A DNA stretch of 64,000 nucleotides from Gari tellinella (Eukaryota > Mollusca > Bivalvia > Cardiida > Psammobiidae): contig OV277858.1 in the NCBI GenBank assembly GCA_922989275.2, positions 4,216,001 to 4,280,000 of the forward strand, read 5' to 3'. The notes beneath the pieces are model-generated. The model was given only the letters and a program-made list of their open reading frames with translations, had not been told where the DNA came from and did not search any database. This document shows positions 46,226 through 57,900 of this stretch, piece after piece; the stretch's first letter is position 1, and each line of letters opens with the position of its first letter. The position numbers were made by a program, and so were the translations under genes.

Positions 46226-47420
46226 GACGAACGCTTCAAGCAACATAAATTTTTTGTCTGAAACGTTGATATTTGTGTAATTAGTTCGACAAAAGTCATA
46301 CATAAGTGTATTTCTACGATTTCTCGTATACACCTTACGGATATTTGGCTATTTTCCCCATTTCCACGTCTGTGATCGAGGATTTTGTGGAATTGACGAC
46401 GTGATACAAGTGGGTGGGGTAAGTATCCTTAGCGTATTATTGTTGTCTTTAAATATCATAACACTGTACATTTAATCCTGCACCTTGTTTGTTATGTACG
46501 TGTTCACGAGTTCATACATCATTTAAATGTCGAAACACCCAAATATTCAATCTATAGAGGTTTATTTCGTCCGAGTTTACCATATTTACACGAATGATTA
46601 AAAGACATCTTTGTATCGGTGTAATCGGAAAAAGGGCCTATAGAACCTTATTTTCACAGTAACATGCTATTAACTAGTATTCTAGAGTACCCCCACGAAC
46701 AATCATCTCATCCTTTTAAAAAAAGTTTAAACCAAAACAAACAAAAACACAACACACCAGTGACGTTTGAGTTTCCAAGTAGAAATTTAGTAACGGGTGT
46801 AAACAACAGCATTCCTTCTCCGAGATTTACGAATTATAAATCGGAAAGAGAACTAGATATAGTAAAAAAAAAAAAAAATCATTAACGACAGATATTATGA
46901 CAGTACAGTATGTATGTAAAAACATCCGGTATGCAAATAAGGTGATGATACATATATAGATCTGTTTGGGGTTTTCCACACCGCGGTAATTCGTACACGT
47001 CGAATCCGAGTCAATAGGCAATACTAACGATCAACGCATTGACATGAAAGCATTTCTTTGAATAAGAACTGAATGTAATTTGAAACACAACTTACAAGTG
47101 TTGCTGTAACGTAAACCCTGTATCCCTCAGTCCTGAATAAAGTCACAAGTTTAAAAATACCCGGTGACCTACTTCAGTTGAGGTCACAATGCAAATGAGA
47201 CAATAATCTCTAGTCCAAAATCGCAATGAGTTTCTTTGAATGGAGTTGTGATTGTAATTTAGTTAGGAATGGAGAAATCCGATGATAAGATAAAGTTTAA
47301 ACCGTAGTTATTAGCATTGGATGTATAATCAGTAAAACTACAGATAAACTAATACATTCTGTAGTATTTAGTAAAGATAAACTAGCTACATAGGTCTGCC
47401 CAAGACCTCTATAACTGTGT
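46226..47420. other. Left spacer of the Harbinger element
   Basis: No exon identified. Carries an A12-15 run at 46,863. Open frames here are short and AT-driven. Confidence 0.4.
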
Positions 47421-47423
47421 ACT

Positions 47424-47505
47424 GTAATAGCTCAACTGGTAGAGCGTACAACTCTGGTGTCTAAGGTTGTGAGTTCAAACCCTGGAGGGGGAGATTTTTT
47501 TTATT
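47424..47505 (+). repeat. tRNA-like SINE head or tRNA pseudogene
   Basis: A box TAGCTCAACTGGTAGAGC (D-arm pairs GCTC/GAGC), B box GAGTTCAAACCCTGG, then a T8 run. The anticodon stem has mismatches and the T-stem does not pair, so it is unlikely to be a working tRNA. Confidence 0.55.
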
Positions 47506-47659
47506 AACATTAAAAAAAAACAGTCATTTTTTAAGGCAACTTCACAAGTATTACAAAAATCGATCACCACAAAGCTATAAACTCATCCCAACCCTCTCTG
47601 TAGCTGGGTTGAGTTTATAGGTATATGTTATATTTCTGTTTATTACTGCTCTCCATCTA

Positions 47660-47838
47660 TACTTATGATTATGATGAGGTGCACTTTTTAGGAGCACCAA
47701 TGGGACTGACTAGCCTGCCGGTCACTTTATCCTGACACCGACAAACTAATTTTTAAGTATTCGGTTTGACCAGGTCGGGGATTGAACCCGCATCCTCCCT
47801 CGCTGGAAACTGACGTTCTACCACTGGGCCACCCAGCC
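47660..47838 (-). repeat. tRNA-derived SINE, minus strand
   Basis: Minus strand from 47,838: CCGGCTGGGTGGCCCAGTGG, TAGAACGTCAGTTTCC, then B box GCGGGTTCAATCCCCG and a body with 'tggtcaaaccgaata' and 'gtgaccggcaggctagtcagtcccattgg'. A clear A box, B box and non-tRNA tail make a SINE. The TTAA of the next MITE abuts its 5' end. Confidence 0.7.
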
Positions 47839-47844
47839 GGTTAA

Positions 47845-48106
47845 CTCTTTGAACCCTAGTCACGCCTATATGCATCATTTACAAACATTGTACCTGTATG
47901 GAGTACACTTGTCCTATGCATACAGTGTAGACCGAGATCAGAGGGCTCCTGAAGGAGCCCTCTGGTCAGGGTTTATACTGTTTATCATTTTGACATATAT
48001 TGGCATATGTTATAAAAATCAACCCTAAAAGGTAAAACATGGACTTAACTAAATTGAAAACTAGAATTGCCCATTGGAGGGAAAAACAAATTCAGGGAGG
48101 AAAGGG
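47845..48106. mobile_element. 262-bp TTAA-flanked MITE, second copy
   Basis: TTAA at 47,841-47,844 and 48,107-48,110; ends CTCTTTGAACCCTAGTCACG and TCAGGGAGGAAAGGG match the copy at 16,426-16,671. Centre: GATCAGAGGGCTCCTGAAGG followed by AGCCCTCTGGTCAGGG, a strong hairpin. Confidence 0.85.
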
Positions 48107-48237
48107 TTAAAGTCTAGTTAAATCATTCACCCCTGAAACTTTAAAAGGACAAATCAAATTTCAAAATAAGTCATGTCATGTCCCTTGTTGGCTACTAAGG
48201 GTTGATTTTAACGATTTATTTCAAAATGACAAACAGT

Positions 48238-48300
48238 GTAGCCCCTGCTCAGAGGGCTCCTTTAGGAGCCCTCTGATCAGGGTCATAACTGTTTGCATAA
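48238..48300. repeat. GGGCTCC-tttA-GGAGCCC hairpin fragment
   Basis: CAGAGGGCTCCTTTAGGAGC followed by CCTCTGATCAGGG and 'actgtttgc', the hairpin core of the same MITE family. Confidence 0.65.
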
Positions 48301-48396
48301 AGCAAGTGTACTCTTGGCAGGGATATTAATTGTTAATGATTAGTATACTCATTGCTAGGGCTCAGTTTGCTAAATGGTGAAATACTTATGTTAGTG

Positions 48397-48475
48397 GTTT
48401 GGATAGCTCAGACAGGAGAGCACTTGCCCAGTAAGCAAGGGGTCCTGGGTTCGAGTCTGGCTGCATATATTTTTC
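48397..48475 (+). repeat. tRNA-like SINE head
   Basis: A box TAGCTCAGACAGGAGAGC, a perfectly paired anticodon-like stem CTTGC/GCAAG with loop CCAGTAA, B box GGTTCGAGTCT, then the SINE tail CTGGCTGCATATATTTTTCC. T-stem pairing is poor. Confidence 0.6.
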
Positions 48476-48596
48476 CACTTATAGTATTTGGTGTCCAACA
48501 TAAGTAACCTATATAGGATAATATGTACTTCGCAGAGTGTACAAATATAACAAAAAGAAACACGTGTATTGTTCTTTAAGTCACTTTTTAAGAACT

Positions 48597-48690
48597 CGGG
48601 ATAGCTCAGACGGAAGATCACAGTTGAGTTGTCCAGTAAGCAAGGAATCCAACGTAAGAGTTCCGGTCAGCTGCATATTTTTCTCAACAT
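48597..48690 (+). repeat. Degraded second copy of the same SINE
   Basis: ATAGCTCAGACGGAAGATCA, 'gtccagtaagcaaggaatcc', 'agttccggtcagctgcatatttttctcaac': the 48,397 sequence with insertions. Confidence 0.5.
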
Positions 48691-49094
48691 ATTACTTCTA
48701 CACCAGAATTCAACTTGATGATAGAAATATGCAGCCACCCCAGGGTCAGAGGTTATATAGCCTTTGAGTTGAGTCTAAAGTCCTGCTCAAGCATTTGATT
48801 AGTCATATTTGAGCCCAGGCTTTAGAACAGACTCATAATCAACTTAAATGCTTTATAACCTTGGAGCCTCACTCAGGACATGAACCTAAGACTCCTCTTA
48901 CAGGGTGATTAATGCTCTCCTGTCTGAACTCTTTGGACCCTTTACACAAGACTCTTACCATTTAACTGTAAACTCAATACCCTACACACACAACCCTCAG
49001 TCTTATTTAAAGAATTATTTATTATTACATGTGTACACTTTGCAAGTAACATATTATCCTATGGGTTATTTCAGTTTAGTGCCAAATGCAACAG

Positions 49095-49190
49095 GATGAG
49101 AAAAATATGCATCCAGGCTTGGGCTCGAACCCAGGAACTTTTGCTTTAATAAGTCTCTCACCTTTGTAATACAACTCAGCTACTTGGTTT
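49095..49190 (-). repeat. tRNA-like SINE fragment, minus strand
   Basis: GGGCTCGAACCCAGG (inverted B box) next to 'gagaaaaatatgcatcc', the inverted SINE tail. Confidence 0.5.
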
Positions 49191-49229
49191 AAGATGCAAA
49201 TGACAAATTATTTCTTTTCTTTACTAGAC

Positions 49230-49709
49230 ATGAATCATCGCACTGCTGAATATGAGGGAATGACAAACCTGGAGGTTACCCTCAGGTATAGACTAGACAA
49301 AGGAGGCGTGGATTATTTAGAGACAATCATTGGTGATGAGCTCAGTCCAAACACCCTAGGAGCTCGGAATGTGAGTAGTGTTGAAAAGTTACTGGCAGCA
49401 TTAAGGTACTATGCCTCTGGAGAGCTGCAACTCAATGATGGGGACTTGCACCATCTGTCCCAACCCAGCGTTTCCAGAGCCATAACACAAGTGACATCTC
49501 TGTTGTCCAGGAGGGAGACTGTTTCTAGATTTATCCATTTCCCGCTATCCCTCCAGGATGTCTACAAGAACAAGGCAGACTTTAAGGGCATCTGCAACTT
49601 TGACAATGTAGTTGGGGTGGTGGATGGGACACATGTCCAAATAAGAGCGCCCCGTGTAGAGGAGGAGTCGTATGTGAATCGAATGGGTTACCATTCCATA
49701 AACACTCAG
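49230..49709 (+). CDS. Transposase exon 1 (HTH region, first Asp)
   Basis: 160 codons, ending CACTCAG|GTATAT in phase 0. Holds the N-terminal helical region and the first catalytic Asp in VVDGTH. The next in-frame ATG upstream is 49,194, but a TTTCTTTACTAG acceptor at 49,216-49,227 favours 49,230. Confidence 0.8.
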
Positions 49710-50587
49710 GTATATTATCTGCATTCCTCTTTTTCTTCATTTTGTCTTGATTTCCCTTTTTTTTTTATTCACCCATATGGTTATACCGACCCTTTAAATT
49801 GTATCTTAAACCATAACATCATTAATATGTATTTTTAGGCACCTTTTCTTATCCCTGAGTGACCTATAAATGACCTTTACCTTTGTTTTCCATAACTTGT
49901 ACTGAACTCAAGAGCTTCTAAGTAATGCATTGAGTAGACATGCCAAATATGAAGTCTGTATCATGACCATGACCTTTGTCTGACTTGACCCAAATTGTAT
50001 CGAGTTTAAGAGCTTCTTGAGTTGAATACTCATGCAAAATATCAAGTCTATCACATGCACGTCAAAAGATATGGCATATATTAACACCAACCCTATTTTA
50101 CCTCTAATAGATGACAATAGCTTGTGGTTTCTTCGAATCAGATGAGCTAAAATGGTTACTTCAAGGAGGTTTAAAGTAAAGCAGAATAACCTTTACCTTC
50201 AACATCCATCAAGTGTGCAATTGTCTTCAATACAAGACAATATAACTGGTTAGAAATCCAACTGTTTGCATTTAACCCTTTCCCCCAATAAAATGCCTTT
50301 TAGCACAGTCATGAACATGCACCATAAGAAACATTGTCTATTTATCCTAGCAGATAATAGCTTTAAGCTGGCTGAAAGGAAAGCAGAATGCACATTAAGG
50401 CACATTCTACTCTACTTTCAACTTGCTTAAAGTGGTCACCTGTCTTCAAAACAGTTAACAGGCCATGGGGTTAAGGGTTAGCAATGAGTTGCTTTTTATC
50501 CAGTGATATTAATTCATTGACATTAAAATGATGTCATTTCAATTGATTAATTCCGTTATTAAATCAAATTTGTGGATTATTTTTCAG
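49710..50587 (+). other. Transposase intron 1 with palindromic repeats
   Basis: 878 bp, GTATAT...TTTTTCAG. Carries two GCAGGCTGAAAGTAAAGCAG-family palindromes (about 50,160-50,230 and 50,362-50,433). Confidence 0.75.
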
Positions 50588-50817
50588 GTTATCTTCAATG
50601 GTCGGGATACGATCATTGATTTAGTAGCCAGATGGCCCGGCGCAACACATGACAGTAGGATTCTTAGGGAGAGTGGTGTTTGTCAGCTTTTTGAAGGGAG
50701 GCATGTCCAAGTTGGAGATCATGGATATCTGCTAGGGGACAGTGGGTATCCCTGCAAGAAATGGTTATTGACCCCTTATATCCATCCTGCCCCTGGACAA
50801 CAAACCAACTACAATAG
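50588..50817 (+). CDS. Transposase exon 2 (second Asp)
   Basis: 76 codons plus two bases; begins VIFNGRD and includes ARWPGATHDSRILRE and the second catalytic Asp in LGDSGYP. Donor AATAG|GTAAAG. Confidence 0.85.
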
Positions 50818-51781
50818 GTAAAGGCAGTGTTCATTTGTATATTTTCATAGAGAAAACACATTTGAAAATAACAAATCATTTCTCCAATTACTCCAATATG
50901 CCATTTTACGCCTCTAATTTTATTTAAGGAAAGTAGTCCAAATGTTACACAGAAGGCATTTCCAGAACATTTCCATATTTGAGCTTAAAACAGGTTGAAA
51001 GTAATGCAGATTGCTTGGTAAGGAGCATTCTGCTTTAATTTCTATCCTCTTTTAGCTATAGCCAGTTTTAAAATCAGAAATGTGCCATAGAGTGATAGGT
51101 TAAATTATGTCTTAAGTAGTTAAGAACATGTTTACCATTACAATGCATTCAAAACTTAAAAACAATGTATACCTTGATCAGAGGGCTCCTGTTCAATCCC
51201 TCTGACCTAGCCCTTCACTGTTTGCAGAGGACAAATGTACTCTATACAGGTATACTAGTTGTAAATCATGCATATCAGGGTTGCCAGAATTTGAAGGGGT
51301 TATCAAGCACCTATTATTGTTTTTATCTAAATAAAGCATGAAATTGCATGTCTATGACTGAGAGCTTAATTTGTGAAAAGAAATAAATATATATGTATTA
51401 AAAAATGTCTTCATTCAATTTTATCAATGATTTGTTTATCAATGACAACTTCACTCAATATTGTCTCCAGTGACCACTAATTTAAGTCATATGAAAAGAT
51501 AATGAAAGGTGTCTACTTAATGTATGCAAAAATAATGCCGATAAATCACATTTTGGATTTTCCAGCATTATCTTGTTCCGCAGTAAACAGCCACCTGTGT
51601 TTAAGATTTCTATCGACTGAGCTGTACTTGTATATTGTTGCTGTTGACATGTGGTGCATTGTTCATGCTATCTAGAGTATTATAAAGCTGTCACATGTAG
51701 ACAGTATTTATTCACAAGTAATTGATAATGACAAACCATTCATTGAAAATTCAATGAAGTATTTAAATTTATATAATACAG
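50818..51781 (+). other. Transposase intron 2
   Basis: 964 bp, GTAAAG...ATACAG. Contains a decayed 'gcttaaaacaggttgaaagtaatgcag' palindrome (50,986-51,053) and a GATCAGAGGGCTCC hairpin fragment (51,177-51,230). Confidence 0.75.
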
Positions 51782-51889
51782 AGCTCACAAAAGAACCAGG
51801 GCATCCGTTTAAAGAGGAATAGGACAGCTCAAACGAAGATGGGGCATACTTCACACTGAAGTTAGACTCAACCCCGATAAAGTTTGCAA
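51782..51889 (+). CDS. Transposase exon 3, with TAA at the catalytic Glu
   Basis: 108 bp. AHKRTRASV, then TAA (51,810-51,812), then RGIGQLKRRWGILHTEVRLN. In family members the residue before RGIGQLK/RAFGRLK is the third acid of the DDE triad. Donor TGCAA|GTAAGC. It was too broken by the stop to be called as one frame but is clear from phase and conservation. Confidence 0.85.
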
Positions 51890-53512
51890 GTAAGCATCAT
51901 TTAGATTACAGTGCTCCCTCTCTACAACGACAACCTATGAGAGACAGACATATTGTGTATTATTCATAGGGAGTCTTTATAGGAAGGGGAAATCAAGACT
52001 TGACATACATTTGTAAACAGCTGGAATCCTTGACCTATTGGTCCGATTTCAACCATAATCATACTAATATGAACTCTTATAGTCATATACATTCTGAGCA
52101 AGTTTGAGAAAGATTGAAAAACATTGTGGCCTCTAGAGTGTAAAACACTGTTAAATATGGTATTTTCAGCAGTTCAAAGGTAGATAACTCTCGACCTATG
52201 AGTCTGATTTCGAACATAATTTAACTCATCTGAACTCTTATGGTCATATACAATCTGAGCATGTTTGAGACAGATTGGATAAAAATTGTTGCCTCTAGAG
52301 TGTAAACACCCTTAAATATGACATTTTCAGCAATTCAAAGGTAAATAACTATCAATCTATAGGTCCAATTTCTACCATAATCAAACTCATCTGAACTGAA
52401 CTCTTATGGTAATATACAATCTGAGAAAGTTTGAGAAAGATTGAATAAATATTGTGGCCTCTAGAGTCTAGAGTGTAAACAACCTTAAATATGGCATTTT
52501 CAGCAATTCAAAGGTAGATTACTCTCGACCTATTGGTCCGATTACAATCATAATCGAACTCATCCGAACTTTTATGGTAATATACAATCTGAGCAAGGTT
52601 GAGAAAGATTGGATAACTATTGTGACCTTTAGAATGTAAAAACTAAAATTGTTGACGACGCACATTCAAGTACATGTATTGCAAAAGCTCACCCTGAGCT
52701 AGCTCAGGTGAGCTAAAAAGGCTCACCCAAGTAGAAATGTTCCTTTTCAAGATGTCTCCCTTAGATACGGCTTGTTTTGCACAGCAGTTTTATCAATTTA
52801 ATCGTTTGTATAAGTTGTAATTGAAAGACTTTCTTTTTAAAAAGGGAGAATTTGGAAGTTAAGATACAGTTATCTCCCTTATACTTGCATTCAATGTTAA
52901 TAACATTTTTAAACATTATAATGGCCATATGGATCTTGGAAATGTTTGTCATTTTGCAATATTTATTTAAAATCAAACAATGTACTCCACTTAACTTATA
53001 ATCATCTAAATTTTCAGGGGTGTACGAGTGAAAATTTAGAAATGTATAGAAGTGGTTTTAGTAACTCATGATAAGGACAGTCCAAGCAACTTGATATCTG
53101 CCTTAAAATTACCATTATATGCTGTGACATATCAGCTTTAATTGGAAAGAGTCTAAAATCTAACAAGGGTCACTCTATGCCCCCATATTGCTCACCTAGT
53201 ACACCATGAAATTTAGCTTCGAGAATGTTAACGAGGTATTTTCATGATCTAGAAATGAACGAGCCAAACATTTTCACTAAGTTTCATGAAGATCTTATGA
53301 GATTTGTAGCCTCTAGAGTGTTAACAATTTTTATTTGATTTGACCTAGTGACCTGGTTTTTGACCAAACATGACCCACATTCCAACCCACAGACAATGGA
53401 CATCCAGTGATAAAAAACCCACCTTGGCACTTGTGCGAGGTGAGATAAAAATTGTTATAAATAATAAAAATACACATATATTTATTGTGTACAACTTGTA
53501 TCTTTCTTTCAG
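51890..53512 (+). other. Transposase intron 3 with tandem repeat and SINE-like pieces
   Basis: 1,623 bp, GTAAGC...CTTTCAG. Holds four ~170-190-bp units (52,020-52,640: 'tcgacctattggtccgattt', 'atacaatctgagcaagtttgag', 'gcctctagagtgtaaac'), the palindrome CTGAGCTAGCTCAG at 52,692-52,705, and an inverted AGGTCACTAGGTCA-family fragment (53,160-53,450). Confidence 0.75.
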
Positions 53513-53678
53513 AGTAATTCTAGCATGTGGAGTTCTGCACAATATATGTAAAGCCAGGGGTGTTCCATTGTATGACATACAACAACAGCAAGCAGTGAAC
53601 AACCAGAACAACATTGCCTATCATGGAGTGGAAAATGGACTGCGCTATAGAGACTTCATAGTAAACACCTACTTCTAA
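53513..53678 (+). CDS. Transposase exon 4 (C-terminal)
   Basis: 54 codons and stop: VILACGVLHNICKARGVPL, a Gln-rich stretch, then GLRYRDFIVNTYF. LHN near the C-terminus is typical for Harbinger transposases. Confidence 0.8.
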
Positions 53679-54500
53679 TTGCAGTGTGTTGGATATACAG
53701 TAAAACCTCTTATCAGCAACACATAAACATAATTTTGATAAATTGTTTCCTTTACAGACTGAAAGTAGCTTAATACACCTTTCAAGGGCACTAACTCATG
53801 AAAAAGTTCAATAGATTTGAGGTTATTTGATTTTGATATACATTTCATCAAACTTACACCAACTTATCTGAATTTCAGATACCCTGTATAAACCATATAC
53901 CCTATAGCTTGTTTTCAGTATTGATGGTTACTTAAAGCAGGTTGAAAATAAAGCAGAATGCTCCTTTACCAGTATTGTTCTTCATTTTCATCTTTTCTAA
54001 TTCTTATATTTCATAAAAATTATGGTGTATACATGACCATGTAAAGCGCAACAATTTTCTTCAATGTAGGAATAAAGTAAATGCTTTTAAATGAAAATTT
54101 ATGAGTATGAGGTTATACAGTTTCATGTTTCAAAATTGCAAATCTGCTTTTCTAGTATATTGCTGCTGTCAGAGAGGTTTTAATGTATATCACTCACCTG
54201 AACTAAAGTCAACTCTACCCAGGCAATTTCCACACTATCTTGTTAGAATGATGCCAAGGACAATCATGGCAACTTCATAGCTAAGATGATTTCTCATTGT
54301 GTCTGAAAAATATATTTCTAACATAGCTCAACCAGTTTCCATAGCAGACAACAATCATGAATACTGTATCCTATTCTCCAACATGAGATCAACTTGATGA
54401 TGTCACTCTAATGTCACTATTATTTATACTTAGCTTATTTAAATTTAAGTCTCAGAGATACCATTGTATGTTTTGTTCATGCATAATGACAGGTGGTTGC
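53679..54500. other. Spacer between the convergent Harbinger genes
   Basis: 3' flank of the transposase with half a GCAGGCTGAAAGTAAAGCAG palindrome (53,934-53,960) and an AATAAA at about 54,071. No gene. Confidence 0.5.
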
Positions 54501-54504
54501 TTAA

Positions 54505-54710
54505 CCCTTAGCCTGCCACTCACGACTATAGCTCCATATGCAAACAGCTTGGATCCGGATGAGACGCCGAGTAACTCGGCGTCTCATCCTGATCCAAGCT
54601 GTTTGACACTCGGACAACATTTTCAGCAATTTTGAGCAACTTTGAAGCACTTTGAAACTTGAAGCAGACGAGAAATATAGCAGATGACAATTTATTTGGC
54701 GGGCTAAGGG
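54505..54710. mobile_element. 206-bp TTAA-flanked MITE (piggyBac-like ends)
   Basis: TTAA at 54,501-54,504 and 54,711-54,714; ends CCCTTAGCCTGCC and GGCGGGCTAAGGG. The ends are close to the classical piggyBac CCC-T-GCCTGCC type (family knowledge). Interior hairpin: CTTGGATCCGGATGAGACGC ... GCGTCTCATCCTGATCCAAG around CGAGTAACTCG. Confidence 0.88.
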
Positions 54711-54734
54711 TTAAATCAGACTAAATGTAAAGGT

Positions 54735-54805
54735 GAAAGCTTTACTTTCATTTTGTTGTAACTTACAACAAACTGAAAGTAAAGATTTCAGCTTTAACTT
54801 GTAAG
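54735..54805. repeat. GTGAAAGCTTTACTTTC inverted repeat
   Basis: 'aaaggtgaaagctttactttcattttgttgtaacttacaacaaactgaaagtaaagatttcagctttaact': short arms around TTGTAACTTACAA; a distant member of the AAAGTAAAG palindromes. Confidence 0.55.
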
Positions 54806-54853
54806 TAAGTATGTTTAGTAAACATTGTTAAAATTGGGAGGGGTGCATGATGG

Positions 54854-54986
54854 TTAACTTTCTGATTTTTTAAGTTTTTTGTTCAAATATCTAATCTCTA
54901 GAATTAGTTTCATTTTCGTCAACTCCTCCACTGATAAGGATTCCAGGGGTTGTTCTGTCTGATGGAATTGGCAGGCACATGTGTTG
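54854..54986 (-). CDS. Myb-like exon 5 (C-terminal helix)
   Basis: Acceptor TTATTTCAG|C in the right phase; 43 codons ending ILEIRYLNKKLKKSES then TAA (54,856-54,854). Leucine/isoleucine spacing suggests an amphipathic or coiled-coil helix. Confidence 0.72.
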
Positions 54987-57900
54987 CTGAAATAATTTAT
55001 TTAAAAGTAGTGAATTTACATAAACTGTTTTAACCCTCATAAAGCTTCAAAGTTCAAACTGATTTTTGCATGATTTTGAAACTGTGAATTGTTAAAACCA
55101 GATAAGAGGGCTCAAGATGGAGATCTCTGATCAGGGTCTGCACTGATTTTCAGTTTGAAATATTTTGTTGATTGTTTTTCCTGTAATATTAAACTGAATA
55201 AGACCATTTGAAAAATCAGCATTGTCATAGATAAGCTATATTTTAAACTTTGGCAGGATGAGGGTTACACTAGCTGTGAAAACACATTGCCTCTAGCATG
55301 AGCTTATACACATGTAAACAAGATTGGTGTACAAAACATTTGAAAACATAATTGGTGTTATTTTTGGACATTCTGGATCTAATCAATGCATAAGTCGCAT
55401 TAGTTTATCAAATTTGTGTCTGTGCATACAAGCCTATAGGATCCCTATGATCAGGATATACAGTTTAATAATTCAGACCTAGGTTTTGTCTCAAACTACC
55501 TGGAATTTCAAGTATTATGGTTTATGTTTTGGTAAATAAAAAATATTCCACAAGGGAACCTAATTACCCACAATAGTTATTTAGTGTTGAAAGAGTTATA
55601 TGATATAACATAAGCAAGACAAGATTTGCTTATTTTTTATTTTTCAGTCATGGTTTTGGATTAATATCATAGCTTGAAATCAAAATGTAATGTGCAATGA
55701 AATGCATTACTTTGTAAATGCAATTTCAGTTTAATGCATTACAGTTGTAAAAGTATAGCAGCTGTAACTTATTTATTACACTGTATTGTAATGCATTATA
55801 TTCTCAGGTAATTCACTCCATGACTAGCAACAGTTCCCATTAACCCAATAATAGGCCTTTTTACACCTTTAATTTATTCCCATACTTAATATACACACAT
55901 GAATATGTGTCATAAGAAAACTTTTCTATATCCTAGCAGATGACAACTTAAAGGAGGCTTAAAATAATGCATTATAAGCCTTGAGGTGCGTTCTGCTTTA
56001 CTTTCAACCAGATTTGAGTGGTCACCTGTCTTTAAAACTACATGCAAAAAGTTTATAAACAGGCTGTGGGATAAAGAGTAAATATGCTTTTCATGGAGAT
56101 GTATGGAAAAAATTGATTCCTTAAATTTCATTTATTTACTTCTTACTGTTTTAATTATTTCCTTCATATTACATGTGTTTGAAATAACAGGTTGATAATA
56201 GATCCTCAATTTCATGTATCTTGAATTTGTTAATTATATTATTCCATTTTAAAATATTGCAGTTATATTTGTACCTGATGGGGGCAAATTCTGGTGGCTG
56301 TACATGTTCCACTGTAACTGGTACAACTGCATCACTGGTTACACTGGTATGGCTACTGGTAAACAAGTAAAAGTTACATTTAATTTAGAATGTTTACACT
56401 TATAATTTGTCATTGTGCACCAGTACTTATGAGAGAGAAAGGGATAATTCTTGAAATAAACCACACATTTAAAGAATAAAGTTATGCCTTGACTTCACCT
56501 GTGTAATAGAACCTATGTGCTGTAAAGCTGTCCCTTAGTAAACCGATTAATAATCGGAAATTTATCGATTGAGATCAAATCTATATAATTGCTAATCTGT
56601 TGGTCATTTTGGCAAACAATTACTACCGCTAATGATAATTAACACCGCTAATCACTAATCAGTACCCTTTAAAAATGCAAATTCATGTTTTCAAACTGTA
56701 TTGCCTGTAATACCCATGTACTAAATTCAACATGATTACAGATATCCACTTGGAAGAAAAATGTAATATTAACAGAATTTGCTCCATCAAATAACTACAT
56801 GTATAAATATTTGAAGGAGGCACAGTATTGAAAGTAATTATATTTACTAACCTTTCATTCAACAACTGAAGCTGAATGAACGAGGTGTCCATCCAGGATG
56901 ATGCGGCACCGGCTACTGCAGCTGACTCCTTACCGATGACGGCCATGACTGCCTCAGTTAACAGACTAAGCTGTTTACTGCATTGACCACCACCTGAATC
57001 ATACAGAAGATGCAATGACGCATTAAATTGTTATCCTGAATTAACCCGTTACCACTATACACTCACCTTTTCAACACTTAAAAATTATTCCTCCAAGTAA
57101 GAAAAAAAATCCTGTTTAACAGTAAAGTTTATACAGTCATGAATATTCAGCATAAGAAGTATTTTCTATAATATCCTCACTGACACTGATGGTAAATTAT
57201 AGCAGGCTGAAAGTAAGGTACATTCTGTTTACTTTCAAATTGCTCTAACACCTTTCTTAAAAACAGGAATAGGCTATTGGGTAAATGCCTACAAGGTTAA
57301 GCAATGAAATTTATGAATGAATTATCTTTCATTGGAGTAATCAACCTTCAATCAGCTATTTCTTAACATAAATATGAGTTTAAATAAAATGTTAACCAAA
57401 TATTCATAATAGATTTTAAATATATACCGGTAAGGGCTCTGTCTCTGGTGTAATCAGAGTACAGTAGCCGGTGCTTAACTACCATGTTCAGCCACTTCTT
57501 TTCCAACTTTTCTGGTGAACGATTTATAGTGGCAGAGGCATTAAACACCTCTGCCACTTTCTTCCACATTTCCCTTTTGGTGTGACTGGTTATTCCTATA
57601 AAAAAATATACAAAATAAGAACATTGAAGCAGTGAGGCTCCATTACCAGTGCAATGGTTGAAAAATATTCAATGATATTATATTACCCATTACCCCATAG
57701 CCTGATTTTAGCTTTAAGAATATGTGACCCATTAGTGGCCATTACCCCTTAAACACGCCTTTTTACGCCTCTTACTTATTCCTCCACTGAAGAAAAAAGT
57801 TCCAGTTTATACAGCAAAGAATATGTACCAAAAGAAATATTTTCCATGTCCTAGAAGATGGTAGCTTAAAGCAGGCTGAAAGTAAAGCAGAATGTGCCTT

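Larger units (their letters stand above)
49230..53678 (+). pseudogene. Harbinger DDE transposase, four exons, one nonsense codon
   Basis: Exons 49,230-49,709, 50,588-50,817, 51,782-51,889 and 53,513-53,678 have GT/AG boundaries and matching phases. They give 327 codons, close to HARBI1 length (about 350). N-terminal helices (LEVTLRYRL; LLAALRYYASGELQ) and QPSVSRAI resemble the Harbinger helix-turn-helix region. The nuclease core shows GVVDGTHVQI, DIVA-like DLVARWPGATHDSRI, LGDSGYP, then V-stop-RGIGQLKRRWG, and HNICKARG near the end. The stop (TAA, 51,810-51,812) replaces the expected catalytic Glu, 35 residues after the Asp of DSGYP; GAA to TAA is one change. All other codons stay open, so inactivation looks recent. 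The start ATG follows a CTTTACTAG acceptor-like site at 49,227, so an upstream non-coding or short coding exon is likely. An AATAAA lies at about 54,071. Confidence 0.88.

Noticed and set aside
47424..47498. Functional tRNA gene
   Set aside because: Internal boxes are good, but anticodon and T stems do not pair well and no acceptor stem closes.
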